This document shows positions 49,875-63,391 of a DNA stretch of 64,000 bases, piece after piece. The translations under genes and the position numbers were made by a program. The notes under the pieces are model-generated. The model was given only the letters and a program-made list of their open reading frames with translations, was not told the DNA's origin and searched no databases. Origin of the DNA: Caprimulgus europaeus. Its lineage: Eukaryota; Chordata; Aves; Caprimulgiformes; Caprimulgidae. How positions within the stretch are numbered: position 1 is the stretch's first letter; each line of letters begins with the position of its first letter. The DNA is taken from NCBI GenBank assembly GCA_907165065.1, contig OU015541.1, positions 14,634,501-14,698,500 on the forward strand. Direction: 5' to 3'.

Positions 49875-50760
49875 AACAAATATGAAAAATCTGGAGGACT
49901 TGCTAGCCAGCCTTGGACATCTTTCCTTACAGTAGTACTACAGAAATAGTTGTGGCTTTGGAGTTTATGCTCTAAATATATAAAAGGTAGGAGGGCATGT
50001 GACTTGGCCTGACCTTGGGTGGTAGCAGAGCTGGGAATACAGCCAGTGCTCCCAGTTTGCACTCTCTGATGTTAGTTACGCTGCTCTGTTGTCTCTCCTT
50101 CCCCAAAACCTGTCTGTGAGAACCTGACTTGCAGCCGAAGCAGTCGCCAGTGCCTTGCCCAGCTTTCCCAGCCCGCTGCCTCTCCCGGCCATTCCCATTC
50201 CCCTTCCCGGGAGCTTTCCTTGTCACAGCTGATTTTCTGGTGGGGAGGGCTGGGCTCTGGGGAACGCATGGCATGTGATATTTAGCTCAGAGCATAGCAG
50301 CCATTTCTGCAAGGCTCAGTGTTGGCTTGTGAGGAGGTAACCCTCTGGTAGGCACCTTCCCTGCCGGGACCTGGCAGATCTGCCCGGAGCACCTTAATTT
50401 TTTTTAACATTACTGTATCGACTTATTTTCCTCCTTTCTTTTTTTAAATTTTTTTTTTTTTTTTAATCTCAGGATTGAACTCTGGGATTCTCTTATGACA
50501 ACAGATACCTGATGCACTTGGGCTTTGGACAGGTCATCTGGGTGCTGCAGAAGCATGCAGCTGATTTAAAATAACCAGGTGTGTGTGCAGTGGTGCTGGA
50601 GGTGAGGTAGTTCTCAGTGAGCAGATCCCGTGCTCTGTTTCTGCGCTTGTGCCGTTGGTTAACCAGCGTGCAAAACTGCAAAGGTCCCTGTGGCACTGAT
50701 GTTGATCTTTCAGATTACTGTCCCCAAAGTTGTTTTCAGTCTTGGTAACAAAAGCTGTGT

Positions 50761-50844
50761 CTTGAAAATTATTCATTACATTATCCATAACAGTCTTGAA
50801 AATTATCCATCACATTATCCATAAGTCTTGAAAATTATCCACTG
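50761..50844 (+). repeat. 32-34-bp minisatellite, about 2.5 units
   Basis: CTTGAAAATTAT starts units at 50761, 50795 and 50827. Unit 1 is 34 bases, unit 2 is 32 (lacks CA in the CATAACAGT end), and unit 3 stops after TTATCCACTG. Each full unit ends with CATTATCCATAA. Confidence 0.9.
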
Positions 50845-53800
50845 AAAAATGTATTTAAAAAAAAAAAAAGCAGATGTGATAATAGTGAGTTCCAGCCTGA
50901 AGCCTGGTCAGCACTCCTCTGTACAGCTGGTTTTTGTTTCTGCTTATTTCCAGGCAAAGCAGGTGGTGGTTAATTTTTTTTTTTGCATTTAAAAAAAAAA
51001 TAATTAAAAAATAAATATCCATGGAGTGCTGGGTGAGGTTACTCGCTCACATCTGTGCACTCTATGTAGGTCAGCTGTGTGTTTGCTTCTTTATGCAGAC
51101 TAAACTTGACAGCGTTTCCTTTCTGCGACAAGGGAGGGAGAGAGAATCACCAAATTCCCGTGCTGGCTCCGTAGGGAATGTCCTTAAGGAAAGACCCCAG
51201 AGGAGATGCATGTGCAGGTGCAATGTGTCAGCTTCACCATGTGCTTCAGATCTGTGGCGATGAGCTTTATTGATGATAGATTTAACGAAGCTGCCTACCC
51301 AGGGTTGGTGGAGTGTCATATCAGATTAGCCTTACAGTTCAAAATACTAAATGCTTCTGTGCCCTGCTTCCAGCAGATGCCTCCTGCTTTGCTCTAAAAA
51401 GCCCGTTTCCTGATCTCTGAAGCTGTTTCCTAATCTTTGAAGCTGGTGTTTCTATTGCTGTGTTTCTTAAAATGCAGATCACTCTCCTTACTCCTCCCCC
51501 TCCAATCCTGTTCTGGTATTTCTTGACCGGTTCTGACTCTGACTGTGGTGGAGGATAAAATGAGTTGGAAACAACCAACCTGTCTTGCCCAGAAGCATGT
51601 TAGGAACCTGATCTCACACCCTTTAAAATGGTTGGGAGTCCCCCTTTGCCTGATGGATGTGGCCTCAGTTCCAGATGTCTGGTGTTGTGGAAGATGCTCT
51701 ACTGGGGTGAAACTAGTGGGGATCTGAGGTATGCTTCCTACTAATCTACCCACTCGAGCATGGTCCTCTGATCTCCTTAGTTTGACTCCAGCGCATGGAA
51801 TAGGGGGCCTAAACCAATCTGGTTTCTACATGTTGGTGGGTTTCTTTGTCTTCAGTCCTGAAGTTATGTGATGATGCACGAAGCTGATTTCTCACAGAAA
51901 GAAGCTCCTAGCTTTGCAGAGGAAAAATGTGACCCCATGGGACCCTAAACATCCATTAAAAACAGATAAATACAGGATCTGGGGTTTATTTTAAAGCTGA
52001 AGAGGGAACTGGCACAGCTAACTGAATTATTTTTCCTCAGCTGAAGTGACCTTGCAAGTGAGCATGATTGAAACAGTGGCAGAGGAGGATCAGAGCAGAT
52101 GAGGATGGATATATGAATGTCCTTATGCAATCCAATGCAGTGTGGAAGGTATTTCTAGTATTAAAGTTCATCTGCTTGGCCTACAAGACTATTAAGAAAC
52201 GTTTGAAATGAAGAAGGACTGCACCTGTCACCTCCTCCTTCAGCAAATGACTAGCATCTGCAAGCAAATGAACATCATCTACAGCTCTTCCTTCAGTACA
52301 TAAATGATCATCTACCAGCACTACCAGCCTCCTGAGAGACTCCAAATTGGATGTGAAGTTCTGTGCTCTGAAGGAGCTGGATGAGTAGCCAGCACTTCAA
52401 GACCTCTCTACAATAAGCAGATCCTAGTGACTTGAACAGTTACTTGTTTTAGGTGGTCCACCTGAAGCTGGTTTGGCTGTGATAAATGGATTTAGGAGCA
52501 TTGATCTTGGTAGTTGGGTATGGGTTGTAGCAGGCTTCCAGTGTGGGGAAGTGGACTGTGGACTTGATGGAGTTGCTCAGAGTTGCTTGGAAAAGAGCAA
52601 TACTGGAGCACTTGAAGGGAAGTTGGAGTAAAACTTCTGTCTATCCTGTCCAGCAAGAATTTTAGCTGGAATCCTCATTCTCAGTGTGAAGTATGTGGAG
52701 TGTGTGAGCACATCCCTTACACCACCTTGCTAATTGCTCTCTTTCTGTGCTCAGCAGGAAATCAGGGATGAGTTGTTTCCTATGTCTGCTCTTTCCCTTC
52801 CTGAATAAGATGAATGGAGCTTTGCTGGGGAAGCTCCTGAGTGCAACCAATCTTAAAGTCCCTGCTGACCAACTGAAAATCAGAGGAAATGAATGAAAAC
52901 CTGATTGTCACTTTTTTGTTGTTTTGACCTTTGAAAGGAGAATGTGCTGGTGAGTCAGGAGACCCACAGGGAAATCTTTTTGGCTTGTTTTGGGCAGAAG
53001 GTGAGCTGAGACACAATGGTGACAGTGGTGGTTTAAAATAAAGGCTGAGATGAGCTGTGCACAAATCTGCCATGCTGTTCTCTGGTTTATGCATGAGAAG
53101 AGAAGTGGAGTCCCCAGAGCTGTTGAGTGTCTCTCGGCTGTTCTGTATAGGAAGCAAACAGAGAAGCTGAAGTGTTTTGCAGTTTTCTCCTGACTTGATT
53201 TTAAAGCCATGCTCTAAACTCCTATTTTCAGAGAATAAAAAGGGAAGGAGGAAGAATGCTGTTGCCTTGCCCTGCATTCACATAAGAGGTGAAATAGCTG
53301 TTTTGGTCAAAGCAAATAATCTTGAACATTTTCATGGCAGTAAGTCCTTTCGAGAAAGGTTTGGGTGAAATTTGTGCTTCAAGGGAGTGAGCCTGGCTGA
53401 GCCTTCGAGCAGCTTGACAAAGCCCGTGTTACTGTTTTGTAAATTCTGAGTTAGATGGGAGAGGACGAGGTAAGGCTGAGTTCAGGAGCTGCTGATAGCC
53501 TCCAAGTTTGGAGGAGAACAGGTTTTTGGTAGGCTTGTGCTAGGTCATTAGGACCTCTAGCCATGGGTAAGTGGCCATTTTTTTACCTGGTTTGTCAAAA
53601 TTGACTTGCTTTTCAAAGGTTGGGGCTGGTTTTTGGCTTGACCTTTGGCTTGAAGGTCTCAGTTGCCAAATGTACTGAAGCTCAGGTGCTGGAAAACCCA
53701 GTCTTTGGTGTACAGGCACTTTCAAGACATCTGTCCCTTATTGTGGTCGTGGCTGCCTCTTTGGCATTGCTCTGTATCTAGGTTTGTGGGTGAAACCCAG

Positions 53801-54670
53801 CTCCATGCTGTCACCAGTCCTGTGGTGACGATGGACACAACCTGGAGTTGCCGTTGGGATAGTGGTCATCATCTTGGTCAGAGGAACCCAGTAATGGGAG
53901 AACCTCTCCCAGCCCAGAGATTGGGCATGGTTGGTTATGGCAACCAGTCCTTTGGTGCCAGGAAAGCCATGTTGGTGTGACAGGCTTGGAGGCAGGTAGC
54001 TCTGCGTCAAGTGTCCTTGTAATTACTGGGTAGGGTGGCCTTCAGGACCAGGCTTCTTCTCAAGTAGCCTGTTCATTCTCTCACTCCTTATAATTAGAAG
54101 GAAATTATAGTCCTGTACTTGAGCTGTTAGAGTAATTTCCCTGACAACCAAGCATGACATCTCGGATAGAGCAGCATGGGCCACAGAGGTCCTAGGACTG
54201 TCAAACTCTGCCCCTGCTCTTTGGGGTGACTCTGATCCCACAAGCCATGCTATATGCTTCTAACTCTTCTCTGAGATGAATTTATGAACCTTCTGCAGTT
54301 ATTTTCTGTCTAGCTGCTCCTTGTCCAGGGCAGTGCAAGGCTGTGTAGGAATTGGGGTGAAACTGCTGCTGCCTTTGAGGCTGCCTTTGGGACCAGGCTG
54401 TACCCCCTGCCCGGCTAGAGTACAGCTCTCGCCTACACAGCCTCTCTCTTGGAATTGAACACATTCCTGGTGCTGATTCAGGAGCAAACTGTCATGGTCC
54501 AGAAGGTGCTTTTGCAGCTCCAGCCATTCACTGAGGTTGCCCCCATTAACTTGTAGTTTTAAAAGAAAGTAGAAGTTCAAACGGGGTGCTGGGTCTGTTT
54601 GCCAGCATGGTCCTACTGCCAGCCCTTCTACTGCTGCAGCCAGGTGTGACCACAGGTATGCTTTGATTTA
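50845..54670. other. Unassigned DNA, putative intron
   Basis: No gene or repeat family recognised. A-rich and T-rich runs occur at about 50850-50870 and 50970-51016. Open frames (up to 165 codons on the minus strand at 52780-53277) show no known motifs. Confidence 0.4.
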
Positions 54671-54745
54671 TAGAATCACAGAATGGTTTGGGTTGGAAAG
54701 GACCTTAAAGATCATCTAGTCCCAACCCTTGTGCTGTGGACAGGG
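54671..54745 (-). mobile_element. CR1 LINE, very short 3' fragment
   Basis: TAGAATCACAGAATGGTTTG, GGTTGGAAAGGACCTTAAAG and ATCATCTAGTCCCAACCC are the antisense terminal ~70 bases of an avian CR1. Similarity stops at about 54745. Confidence 0.9.
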
Positions 54746-57700
54746 TTTGCCTCTGTGCACACCTGGATTATTTTGATCTGAAATCATACAGGAATGCCAC
54801 AGGAGCTGGGGATCCTCTGTCGCCTGCTTGCTCCAGTTTATGGAAATAATATGTTCATAACCAATAACTCTTCAAAGCAGTGCGATTTACCTGTGGATTG
54901 GCAAGAGTTACATAGTTGAAGGGGAGAGAAAAAAAATAAGATGCTGGACCAAAAAATTCGACATTATTTTTATCTGGATCTCGGTGCCAGTAAGGAGCTT
55001 CCTCAGCCTAGGCTGAAGGTTTCAAGTGCTGCTGGTTGTGTGTGTCACCCTGTCCTTCTTGGGAAGGGGCTGAGGAGATGGGAGAAGTAACTTCTAATGC
55101 CTTGTGAGGGGGGAAAAATGTGATGGTTTCATGACAACTGAATGATGTAAACTGGGGAGGGCTCAGAAGTAGCGTGTGGAAATTCAGCAAGAGCCCTGCA
55201 CATCTTGTTCTCTTACAATTGCATGTTTCCCTTGGGTGGAATTTCATACATTTCGGGGTCATAATCTGGCACAAACAGCTAAAAAATTGAATCAAAAAAC
55301 GTTCTTCCTGCTTGTGGTTCCTCAAGTAAAATATCTTCCATTAACTTTTTGTTCCCCATAGACACATCTTACATTCTTGATGGTTTTCCTACCCTTTTCT
55401 GTTCCAAGATAAAAATCCCCCAAATAAAAACTGGTCTCATGATTTCCAATTCTGTATTGGTTTTTTTTTTGTATTAACTTTTCTTTCCCCTCTACCTTTT
55501 GTTGCCTGAACTTCTCCAGGGATCTTTATTCAAGATTTATTCTGCAAGATTTATTCTTGCAGCTGTTTTAGCAAGATGGCTAGAAGCAATCTCAGGAAAA
55601 AAAAATTATATAAAATCCTCAGAATTTCACATCGCTTGACCTCAGGAGCCCCGACTGTCAAAAACCCATTGCCAGATCTCCAAAGGTGGGAGCTGGTGAC
55701 CCTGTACTTTTTGTCTGGAGGACACAAAGGCACCTCCAGTTTCCTGCTGCAGAGGTGCCTGCTGGTCTCTTCAAAATGCCATGCTATGACCTTTGCTTAT
55801 GATCAAGGCAAGGGGGTTTATAGATTTCTTTAAAAAAAAAAATAAAAAAATCTGGTTTATGCCCTAAAAGCCAACAAAATCCTTGAGGTTCTTTGACTCC
55901 TCTGTTGTAAGTGCATTTAAATTTCTGTATAGTCGTTTGCTGTTACACCAGCTGTGAAGCAGGTAACAGCGATGATCTTGGAAAGGCAGCACAGGGAAAA
56001 TGGTTCTGATAGGTGTTAAAATGTTTCAGAACCATAGTTTGGGGAGCTTTGCTGGCGTGTCGGGGGACCCTCAGCTCCATCAGCCTCACTCTCTAAAACC
56101 AATGTGTGTCTGTGCTTTGGTATGAAATGTCTGTTCCCACTTTATAGGCACAACTTCTATCCCTGATTCCCATTTGATTTGGCTCCATGCTGTCCATGGG
56201 AAGTCTGGTGGCTTACGCAGGTGCTCTGATAGGTTGTGTAGACCAGGTTGGAGTCTTGATTGTTGAATTTCCCAGCTGAGCTGGTGAACGAGCCACTCTG
56301 GCATTGGGAGGGTGCAAGGTGGCTGTTGTCACTCCAGCATGGTGGTCTGATTCATGGTGTTGCTGCTGTGGGTATAACAGATGACTTCAAGAGAGTGACT
56401 AAAATGCTTTAGGTCTGATGTCAAGCTTTTTCCAGTGTCTTTGCATGGGACTTCACGTGTCAGTGCAGGAGCAGCTTAGAATAAGATGAGTGTAGCTTGG
56501 CATTAGAAACAGTTCTCATATTGGGGTGATGTTTGAACAGAAGTTGCACAGAGCAGGTTGGATGGCTGGAGAACACGCTGGCTTTGATCCAGCCTCAGCT
56601 TCTACTCGCTGTTACCCTCTTTGGTAGCACGGTTCACCTTGCTCCCACAAAGGCAGGAGAGATGGCAAACAGCAGAGTTGACTCTGCATGATGGTTTTAT
56701 GGGTGTGACAATGTCCCTTTTCAGAAGACATGTCAGTGAACACAGTCTGATGTTATTCTTGGTCCAGACCCTAGTGATAACTTTGAGGGCTTTTTGTACA
56801 GATGTGTCTTTAGATGTAGTGATACGTGGGCTGTCCTCCTGACCCACGCCATAGATCTGTGGGATTGGGATCCTGTCTGATGACTGCTGGCATAAAAATG
56901 ACAGAGGAAGGTACTATTTGTTGAAGACATCTAGAGTTCTTGCTTTTATCTCTCTGACACTCCAATTTCTCTTCAAAACTTGCCAAATTCTGGATCTTCG
57001 TGGTGGTAGTCTCCTCTGCTCTGTAAGAGAGGTCTCTGGATCAAATTTGTGATTTGTCTTTCACTTATGTGCTGGGCAGAGCCCTGTTGGTATTACGTGG
57101 GAAGTCTTGGCTGTCTCCATCGCTCGCTGCCTGCATCGTAGGCATTAAGTGATAATCTGTGCTGTTTCGCTTGCCCTACGTGTGTGTGAGATGTTGGACA
57201 GACTGGGAGGCCCAGTACTCCTCCCCAAAGGACTGTGACCTCCTGCTGCACGCAGGGTGTCCAGGCAGGCCAAAATCCAGTGGATATCGGGCTACCTGAG
57301 AAGGCAACATTGACATGGGCAGCCAGGTACATTATGCCAAAAGAAGTATTTCTTTTTATCGAGAAGATTTGATTCGGTGTGCAGCTTTTTCATGCCAAAA
57401 CACTTGCACAGCTGATGAGCCACACTCAACGCGCTGATATTCTGGTATGAATTGGGAGTAATTCTTCTGATTTCACTACAGCTGCTTTGATATAGAATAA
57501 GGTAATAGAAGAATGGAGCTCTACAATGAATAGGGCCTTAGTGGGGGCAAGAAGAGGAGCAGACAGTAGACCTGGACCACACCGCTCAAAAGAAACCTTC
57601 TGGCCTCATGAGGTGGCCTTAGAACTTTATTATTCTTGAAGAAAAAAAGAAAAAAAAAAAAAAAAGGTATCTCCTATTCTTTCTCCTCTGGAGTCTCATC

Positions 57701-60127
57701 CAAAGGTTTCCCTGCTCTTTGTTGTGTGCAAGTTAGACCTTGTATTTCAGGGGCTGGGATAGCTACAAGCTTCTGGGGTAATGTACCTCAAAGTTTGGGG
57801 GGAAATCGGCTTTGTCACCTGAGTGAATTGTGAGAGGCTGATCCCAGCTCCGTAACGGTGTGAGGGAGCTCAGAGGTGATGCCCTGATGGACCTCCCAAG
57901 GCTGGAGGCTGGATCCAGCTGGATCCATGGGCACATGCTGTTGCAAGAGCTTTGTTTGTTGCTCTAACACTGCTTGGTCTCTGCTTAGATGGACTCATCC
58001 TGCGTGGTGTTGTACCAGCAAAAGGCAATGGCACTTCCCAAGCTTTTATTTCACAGTATTACTTAATTCCTTGTTTTGAATGCACTGCAAGTGTGTGAGT
58101 CTCTTTGATCCAAAGCTATTGAAGCCTTTGAAAAGTCTCTCGCTAGTTCTTGGATGCGATTCTAGCTGGATATGGAAAATCAGAGGGTAGTCTGCCAAGC
58201 TGGTGCAGACTGGCCCCAAGTCCATAAGCAGATGTTCTCCCTCCCCTCTCTAAGCCTTTCCCCCAGCATCCATGAAAAAGGCAGGATGAAGCAAAGTGCT
58301 AGGGTTTGAAATGTTCTGTGGTGTCCAAGTGCTTCCTTTTCCCTTTGGCATCTTGGATGTTCTCCATAGCAAAGAGGATGTCCCCTTAGTGCCAGCAGCT
58401 CTCTGATGAGCAGGAACTCTGGAATGGGATATTTAACAATTAAATCTCTCCACATTTGCAGAAACTCCTGCTGGCCATCCAGGCCAGCTCTGGTCACAGC
58501 CATGTTGCTTCTGCTTTTCCTAATGTATAATGCTGCAAATCCTGAGGTATTTTTGCAGCTGTAATTAATCGAGGAAGAATACTTGATTTTTTTTTTTTCT
58601 TAATATAATATTCACTCACATCTTTAGGGAGGAAGGGGGTGAGTGAAAACCTCATTTCCCTGGGTGGCTCTGTACTGTGGTTGATAGTTATTTTTAAATT
58701 GCCTGGGTTGTTATGAGTTGAGTTGTTGTAGAGTTTGGGTTGTTTTTTTTTGCAGTTGTCCAAATGTCAATTGTAATGAAAGTCTCCACAGGTGTGCTGC
58801 ACCTAAGTGATTTCAGCATTTAGGCTTAAGCAGGCTGCTGATAGCTTTTTCAGATGAGTCACAAAGGTTTGTGTGTCTCTCTTTTAGTATATTTTTGTTT
58901 GGTTGGAATGTCTTCATCAAAACTGGTTGTTGAAGTTGTGTTAGGTTTTGGGGTTTGTTTTTTTTCCTGATTTTTTTTTTTTTTTTAAGCTGCTGCCTGT
59001 CAGCATGCCACGGAGCTGTTTGGAATTCAGCATCTTACACAGCAGCCATGTTAGGGGAAAAGGAAGTGCCTGTGTAATAACAATAATTGAAAATTAATAG
59101 TAGATTAAATTAATACATAATTAGAAAACACTAATGCTCCCTGTGAACAAAGGCTGATTCCTATAGGAGCTTTATGAATTGAAGAGGAAAAGTATATGAC
59201 GCTTTCCCTGAGCCCTGTCTGTTCCAGGCTGCAGATCATTAAAGCAATTATAATTTCACAGAGGTTTGATCTGGAATTGATTTCTTTGTGATAATTCAAT
59301 TTAGAGGCTTGCTTCCTCCAGGGTAGAAAATGACAGAAGATGAAGTGTATAAATCCTCAGCGCTGTCCACAGGCATGCATGGAGACTGGCGCCCAGCCAG
59401 CGAGAGTTTGCACTGAAGAACAGTTGCCTTTGACTCTGTGGTTGGAGTCTTGGACCTCTTAGTGTTTAATTAGGAAATAATCAATATCGGCTTTGTGCCA
59501 AGCTGTCTTGTAGTAGGGGCTGGGTGGGAGGTGTCTGGGGGATGTATACGGGGTTTGGGTCCCTCTTTCCTCCTTGCTAGCGAGTGTATTGGAAAAATCT
59601 TTGGCCATCTATTCCACAGCCCATAATGAAACTTTAGAAGTTAATTCATGAAGGTGTTCTACCACATGAGCCAAACTTGATGTTTCCCAGCATATCAACT
59701 GCCTTGGGCTCATCCTGATCAGCAAAACCAAACTTTTCTGTAGCTGGTAGAAGCAAGACAATTGGTCCTGGTGGTGCAGGGTTAGGTTTACTCATGTGCA
59801 AGGTGGAACTTAAGCAGCTACAGAACTAGGGCTGCTGGTTCAGCTTGGCTTCTCCTTTCTCATCAAGGTGTTTCTTAACTAGGTCTAGCAGGTCTTGTGT
59901 TCTGCTGGCTGTCTTCAGGCAGTGTCTGGGGTCGGACAGGCATGCTGGGCTGCTCTTCCCTGGAGCAGGGAGTCTGTGTGGCTCCACCACGTGCCCTGCC
60001 TCCTCAGTGGGGACTCAGTGGCCAAAGCCTTTTTAGTTGTGCTCTTTGAGGGCTCTGCAGAGAGTCTGCTGGTCTCCTGCTTCCATATGTCTCCTTGCAA
60101 AACTGCTGAGGTGGAGATACCTGGTAA
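54746..60127. other. Unassigned DNA, putative intron
   Basis: No exon or repeat family recognised. A-rich runs lie at 57639-57666 and T-runs near 58590 and 58970. An AT-rich stretch at about 59040-59300 with TAATT/ATTA motifs might be a conserved non-coding element. Confidence 0.4.
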
Positions 60128-60529
60128 TTTGGAACACTTCTCCTATGAGGACTGTCTGAGAGAGTTGGGGTTGCTCAGCCTGGAGAAGGCTCCAGAGAGA
60201 CCTTCTAGGGGCCTTTCAATACTTAAAGGGGGCATATGAGAAAGGTGGGGACAGAAGTCTTAACAAGGGATGATAGTTTTAAACTAGGAGAGATTCAGAC
60301 TAGATATAGGAAGACATTTTTTACAATGAAGGTGGTGAAACCCTGGCCCCGGTTGCCCAGAGAGATGGTAGAAGCCCCATCCCTGGAAACATTCAAGGTC
60401 AGGTTGGATGGGGCTCTGAGCAACCTGATCTGGTCGAAGGTGTCACTGCTCACTGCAGGGGGGTTGGACTGCATGGACCTTGAAAGGTCCCTTCCAACCC
60501 AAACCAGTCTGTGATTCTGTGATGATTCT
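60128..60529 (+). mobile_element. CR1 LINE, 5'-truncated
   Basis: Runs from ACTTCTCCTATGAGGACTGT through AGACCTTCTAGGGGCCTTTC, GGTTGGATGGGGCTCTGAGC to TCCAACCCAAACCAGTCTGT and octamer-like GATTCTGTGATGATTC. About 400 bases, moderately diverged. Overlapping frames (59895-60239, 60236-60514) carry fragments of the ORF2 C-terminus, split by an indel. Confidence 0.92.
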
Positions 60530-62230
60530 ATATGCGTGTATTGTATACTCTGCTCAGGTAAACAGTGTGTGTATCTTATGGTGTAATTGTTGGCTTGACT
60601 CTCACCTCTACCATCTTTAGACCATCTGCTCCTGCTCTAAAACAAAGGCACGTGTTAGATGCCTCTTTCCATGAGTGTGAAGTCAACTGCTCTGTGGCTT
60701 GGAGGGGGACGCAGCAGAAGAGAGGGGCTGACTGGGTCTGCCATCTCCTTGTGTCACGGATTAGCTGTGCTGGGATGGAGCAGTGTGCTGTCCTGCAGCT
60801 TTCCTCAAGGCAGAGTGATCAGTTTGCTGCTGCCCAGTTTGTCATGGACGTGCAAAAGCTTTTTTTGGTAGCCAAACCTGGATGTTGTGATAAAATGAGC
60901 AGAGAGAGAGATGAGGAAGAGGAAGGGAGGAAAGAAAATAAAGCAGAGGAGAGTAAAATACACCAAGGTGCAGTGAATCCAACGCAGGAGGGAAAATTGG
61001 GACCTCATGAAAAATAATGAAGTTTGCTAAGCAGCTGCTGTACTCCGTGCCTTCCCTCCCAATTAGACCACATCAGTGGCTTGTTAATTTGCTTTCTTCT
61101 TGGCCCAACACAACATTTAATTTTTATTTTGTAGCTTTGGGGACAAGCCCCCTCCATTTCCCTGATCTCTGAGGCTGTGTGCCTGGGAATCCTGCTGGAA
61201 TGGGTATTTGGGCTGGGGTTTTGTTCCTGCCTATCAAGTGGTACTTGTTCAAGTTACAACTTCAGTTGTTGTTCCAATAAAGGGCTTTTACTTTTTATTT
61301 ATTTATTTATTTATTTTAAAGGAAAAAACCCAAATAACCTGAACCTCTTCAGAAGAAGAGAAAGAAATTAAGAAACTTTTAGCTGTAATTGCATTTGTTA
61401 GGCTTGATGGTGATAATAAGGGAATGTCAGGGAAAGATGAATTAAAAAATCAATGATTTCAATCAGAAGTGGGCAGGAAGGGCTCGTGGTTGGGTTGTGT
61501 AACACTTCTTCACAGTAATGAGCTCTTACTCAAGGAGTACAGTTATTTTGTTCTCTGATATCTACATTTAATGATGGGGAAAAGCCATCTCAGCCCTGCC
61601 AGAGTTGCACCTTCCAGCCTTCTCCCATGCCTGCTGTGGGACCATGGAGAGGCAACATCCTGATGAGGTCCCATGTGGTGGGTGCTGCTGGGTTACCCTT
61701 GTCTGGTGCCTGGGAGGGTATGAGGTCCTTCCAGTCATGTGGCAATGAGGGAAGCCCTAAGAGGGGACCTCAAGCACCCAAGCCCTGGGACTAGAGAGTC
61801 TAGCTCTTCCCAGGTGATGGTGAATGTGGAGAGGTGAAGTGACACCCCATGGGGCCCCATCACATGACACCTTGTTGTGATCTAGTGGTGGGGCTTGGGG
61901 CTGGTTGTCCTGAGTCAGAGAAGTGCAGCATATCCCAGTGATTGAGAAACCAAACTGGTTGGACCTGCGGCAAAGAATTTGGAGGCTGAATGTCCTCTAA
62001 CATAGAGGTGGACCTTTTTTCTCATTTTTCTGTATCCCTTTCAGGACTCTCCCTCCCCTTCACCCCACGGGCTGTAGCTGCAGAGCAGCACGGTGCCCTG
62101 AGCTGCTCCCAGTGAGGTGAGCAGCACCCCACTGCTGGTCACTGGAAGTAGGAATTTGTCGGTAAGAGATTCTGGTGCTTCAGTATCTGACACTTGTGAC
62201 AAGAATGTATGATGTACTGAAAGTAGTAGT
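60530..62230. other. Unassigned DNA, putative intron
   Basis: No gene recognised. A 150-codon plus frame (60565-61017) lacks known motifs. A (TTTA)n tract lies at 61292-61317. Confidence 0.4.
61292..61317 (+). repeat. (TTTA)n microsatellite
   Basis: About five TTTA units in a T-rich setting. Confidence 0.85.
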
Positions 62231-62870
62231 CACAGAATCACAGACTGTCAAGGATTGGAAGGGACCTCGAAAGCTCATCCAGTCCAATCCCCCTGCCGGA
62301 GCAGGAACACCCAGATGAGATCACACAGGAAGGCGTCCAGGCGGGTCTTGAATGTCTCCAGAGAAGGAGACTCCACACCCTCCCTGGGCAGCCTGTCCCA
62401 GGGCTCTGGCACCCTCACAGGAAAGAAGTTTCTTCTCAAGTTTAAGTGGAACCTCCTGTGTTCCAGCTGACACCCATTGCCCCTTGTCCTATCATTGGAC
62501 ATCACTGAGAAGAGCCTGGCTCCATCCACCTGACATTTGCCCTTAACATATTTATAAACATTAATGAGGTCACCCCTCAGCCTCCTCTTCTCCAAGCTAA
62601 AGAGCCCCAGCTCCCTCAGCCTTTCCTCACAAGGGAGATGCTCCACTCCCCTCATCATCTTGGTGGCTCTGTGCTGGACTCTCTCAAGCAGTTCCCTGTC
62701 CTTGAACTGTGGGGCCCAGAACTGGACACAATATTCCAGATGTGGCCTCACCAGGGCAGAGTAGAGGGGAAGAAGAACCTCTCTTGACCTACTGACCACA
62801 CCCCTTCTAATGTACCCCAGGATTCCAGTGGCCTTCTTGGCCACAAGGGCACAGTGCTGGCTCATGGTCA
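62231..62870 (-). pseudogene. Young CR1 LINE with open ORF2 C-terminus
   Basis: A 640-base 5'-truncated CR1. On the minus strand, 62871 to 62275 is open for 198 codons with no frameshift and contains the usual C-terminal ORF2 landmarks: [31 protein letters not shown] and [17 protein letters not shown]. It ends at what appears to be the natural stop, followed by about 45 bases of 3'UTR and octamer repeats. The reverse-transcriptase active site lies upstream of the truncation and is absent, so the copy is inert. It is the best-preserved CR1 here and a close relative of the 24.15 kb copy. Confidence 0.93.
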
Positions 62871-63391
62871 CAGAACAAAAATAAATTTGGAGATTTTGGT
62901 GCTTCCCACATCAGTGTTGGGGTTTGCAGTACCACTCTGGAAAGCGTTGCTGGGAATGTCAATAAAATAACACATCAAAATGGGGGATTATATTGATTTT
63001 TGGAAATACTGGTTCGAAAAAAATGAAATATTTTTGGCTTTCATTATTTCTTATTGGAAAAACCATAATTGCACATTTTCTTTTGGGGAAAATGGAAGCA
63101 GTTTTGTTGAGGAATCTTTTGTTTTTGTTAATGCCCCGGTTGTCAGGGGTTGCTGCGTGCCTGGGTGGTGTGACGTGCTCTTTCTCTGATCTGTGTCACT
63201 CAGCTGCAGTGGTGACTTCTTGTTTGCCAGAACTTACATCATCACTCACTTTGCTCTGTCTGCTGCTCATTCCAAGGAAATAGCTTTACTGTTCCTGAAG
63301 TCTCCTCTTCTCCCACTAATGGGTTTGGTTTCTTGGTTTTTGTTTTGTTTTTTTCTTCTGGGATATGGTTAATCTTTTAAAAGCTTTCTCC
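62871..63391. other. Unassigned non-coding DNA
   Basis: T-rich sequence between the CR1 and the antisense LTR; nothing recognised. Confidence 0.5.

Larger units (their letters stand above)
42631..50760. other. Unassigned DNA, putative intron
   Basis: No exon, RNA gene or interspersed repeat family is recognised with confidence. Items seen: a TAAACCACAACA string at 42710-42721 that resembles an ERVL LTR end but lacks support; a (TAA)n tract at 45211-45250; a CCTTTGCAAAGG palindrome at 45327-45338; a poly-A/poly-T pair at 49844-49874; T-runs near 45525 and 50450. Confidence 0.4.

Noticed and set aside
60565..61017. 150-codon plus-strand frame with an acidic and basic tail
   Set aside because: The charged tail comes from an AG-rich low-complexity stretch; no domain or conservation evidence.
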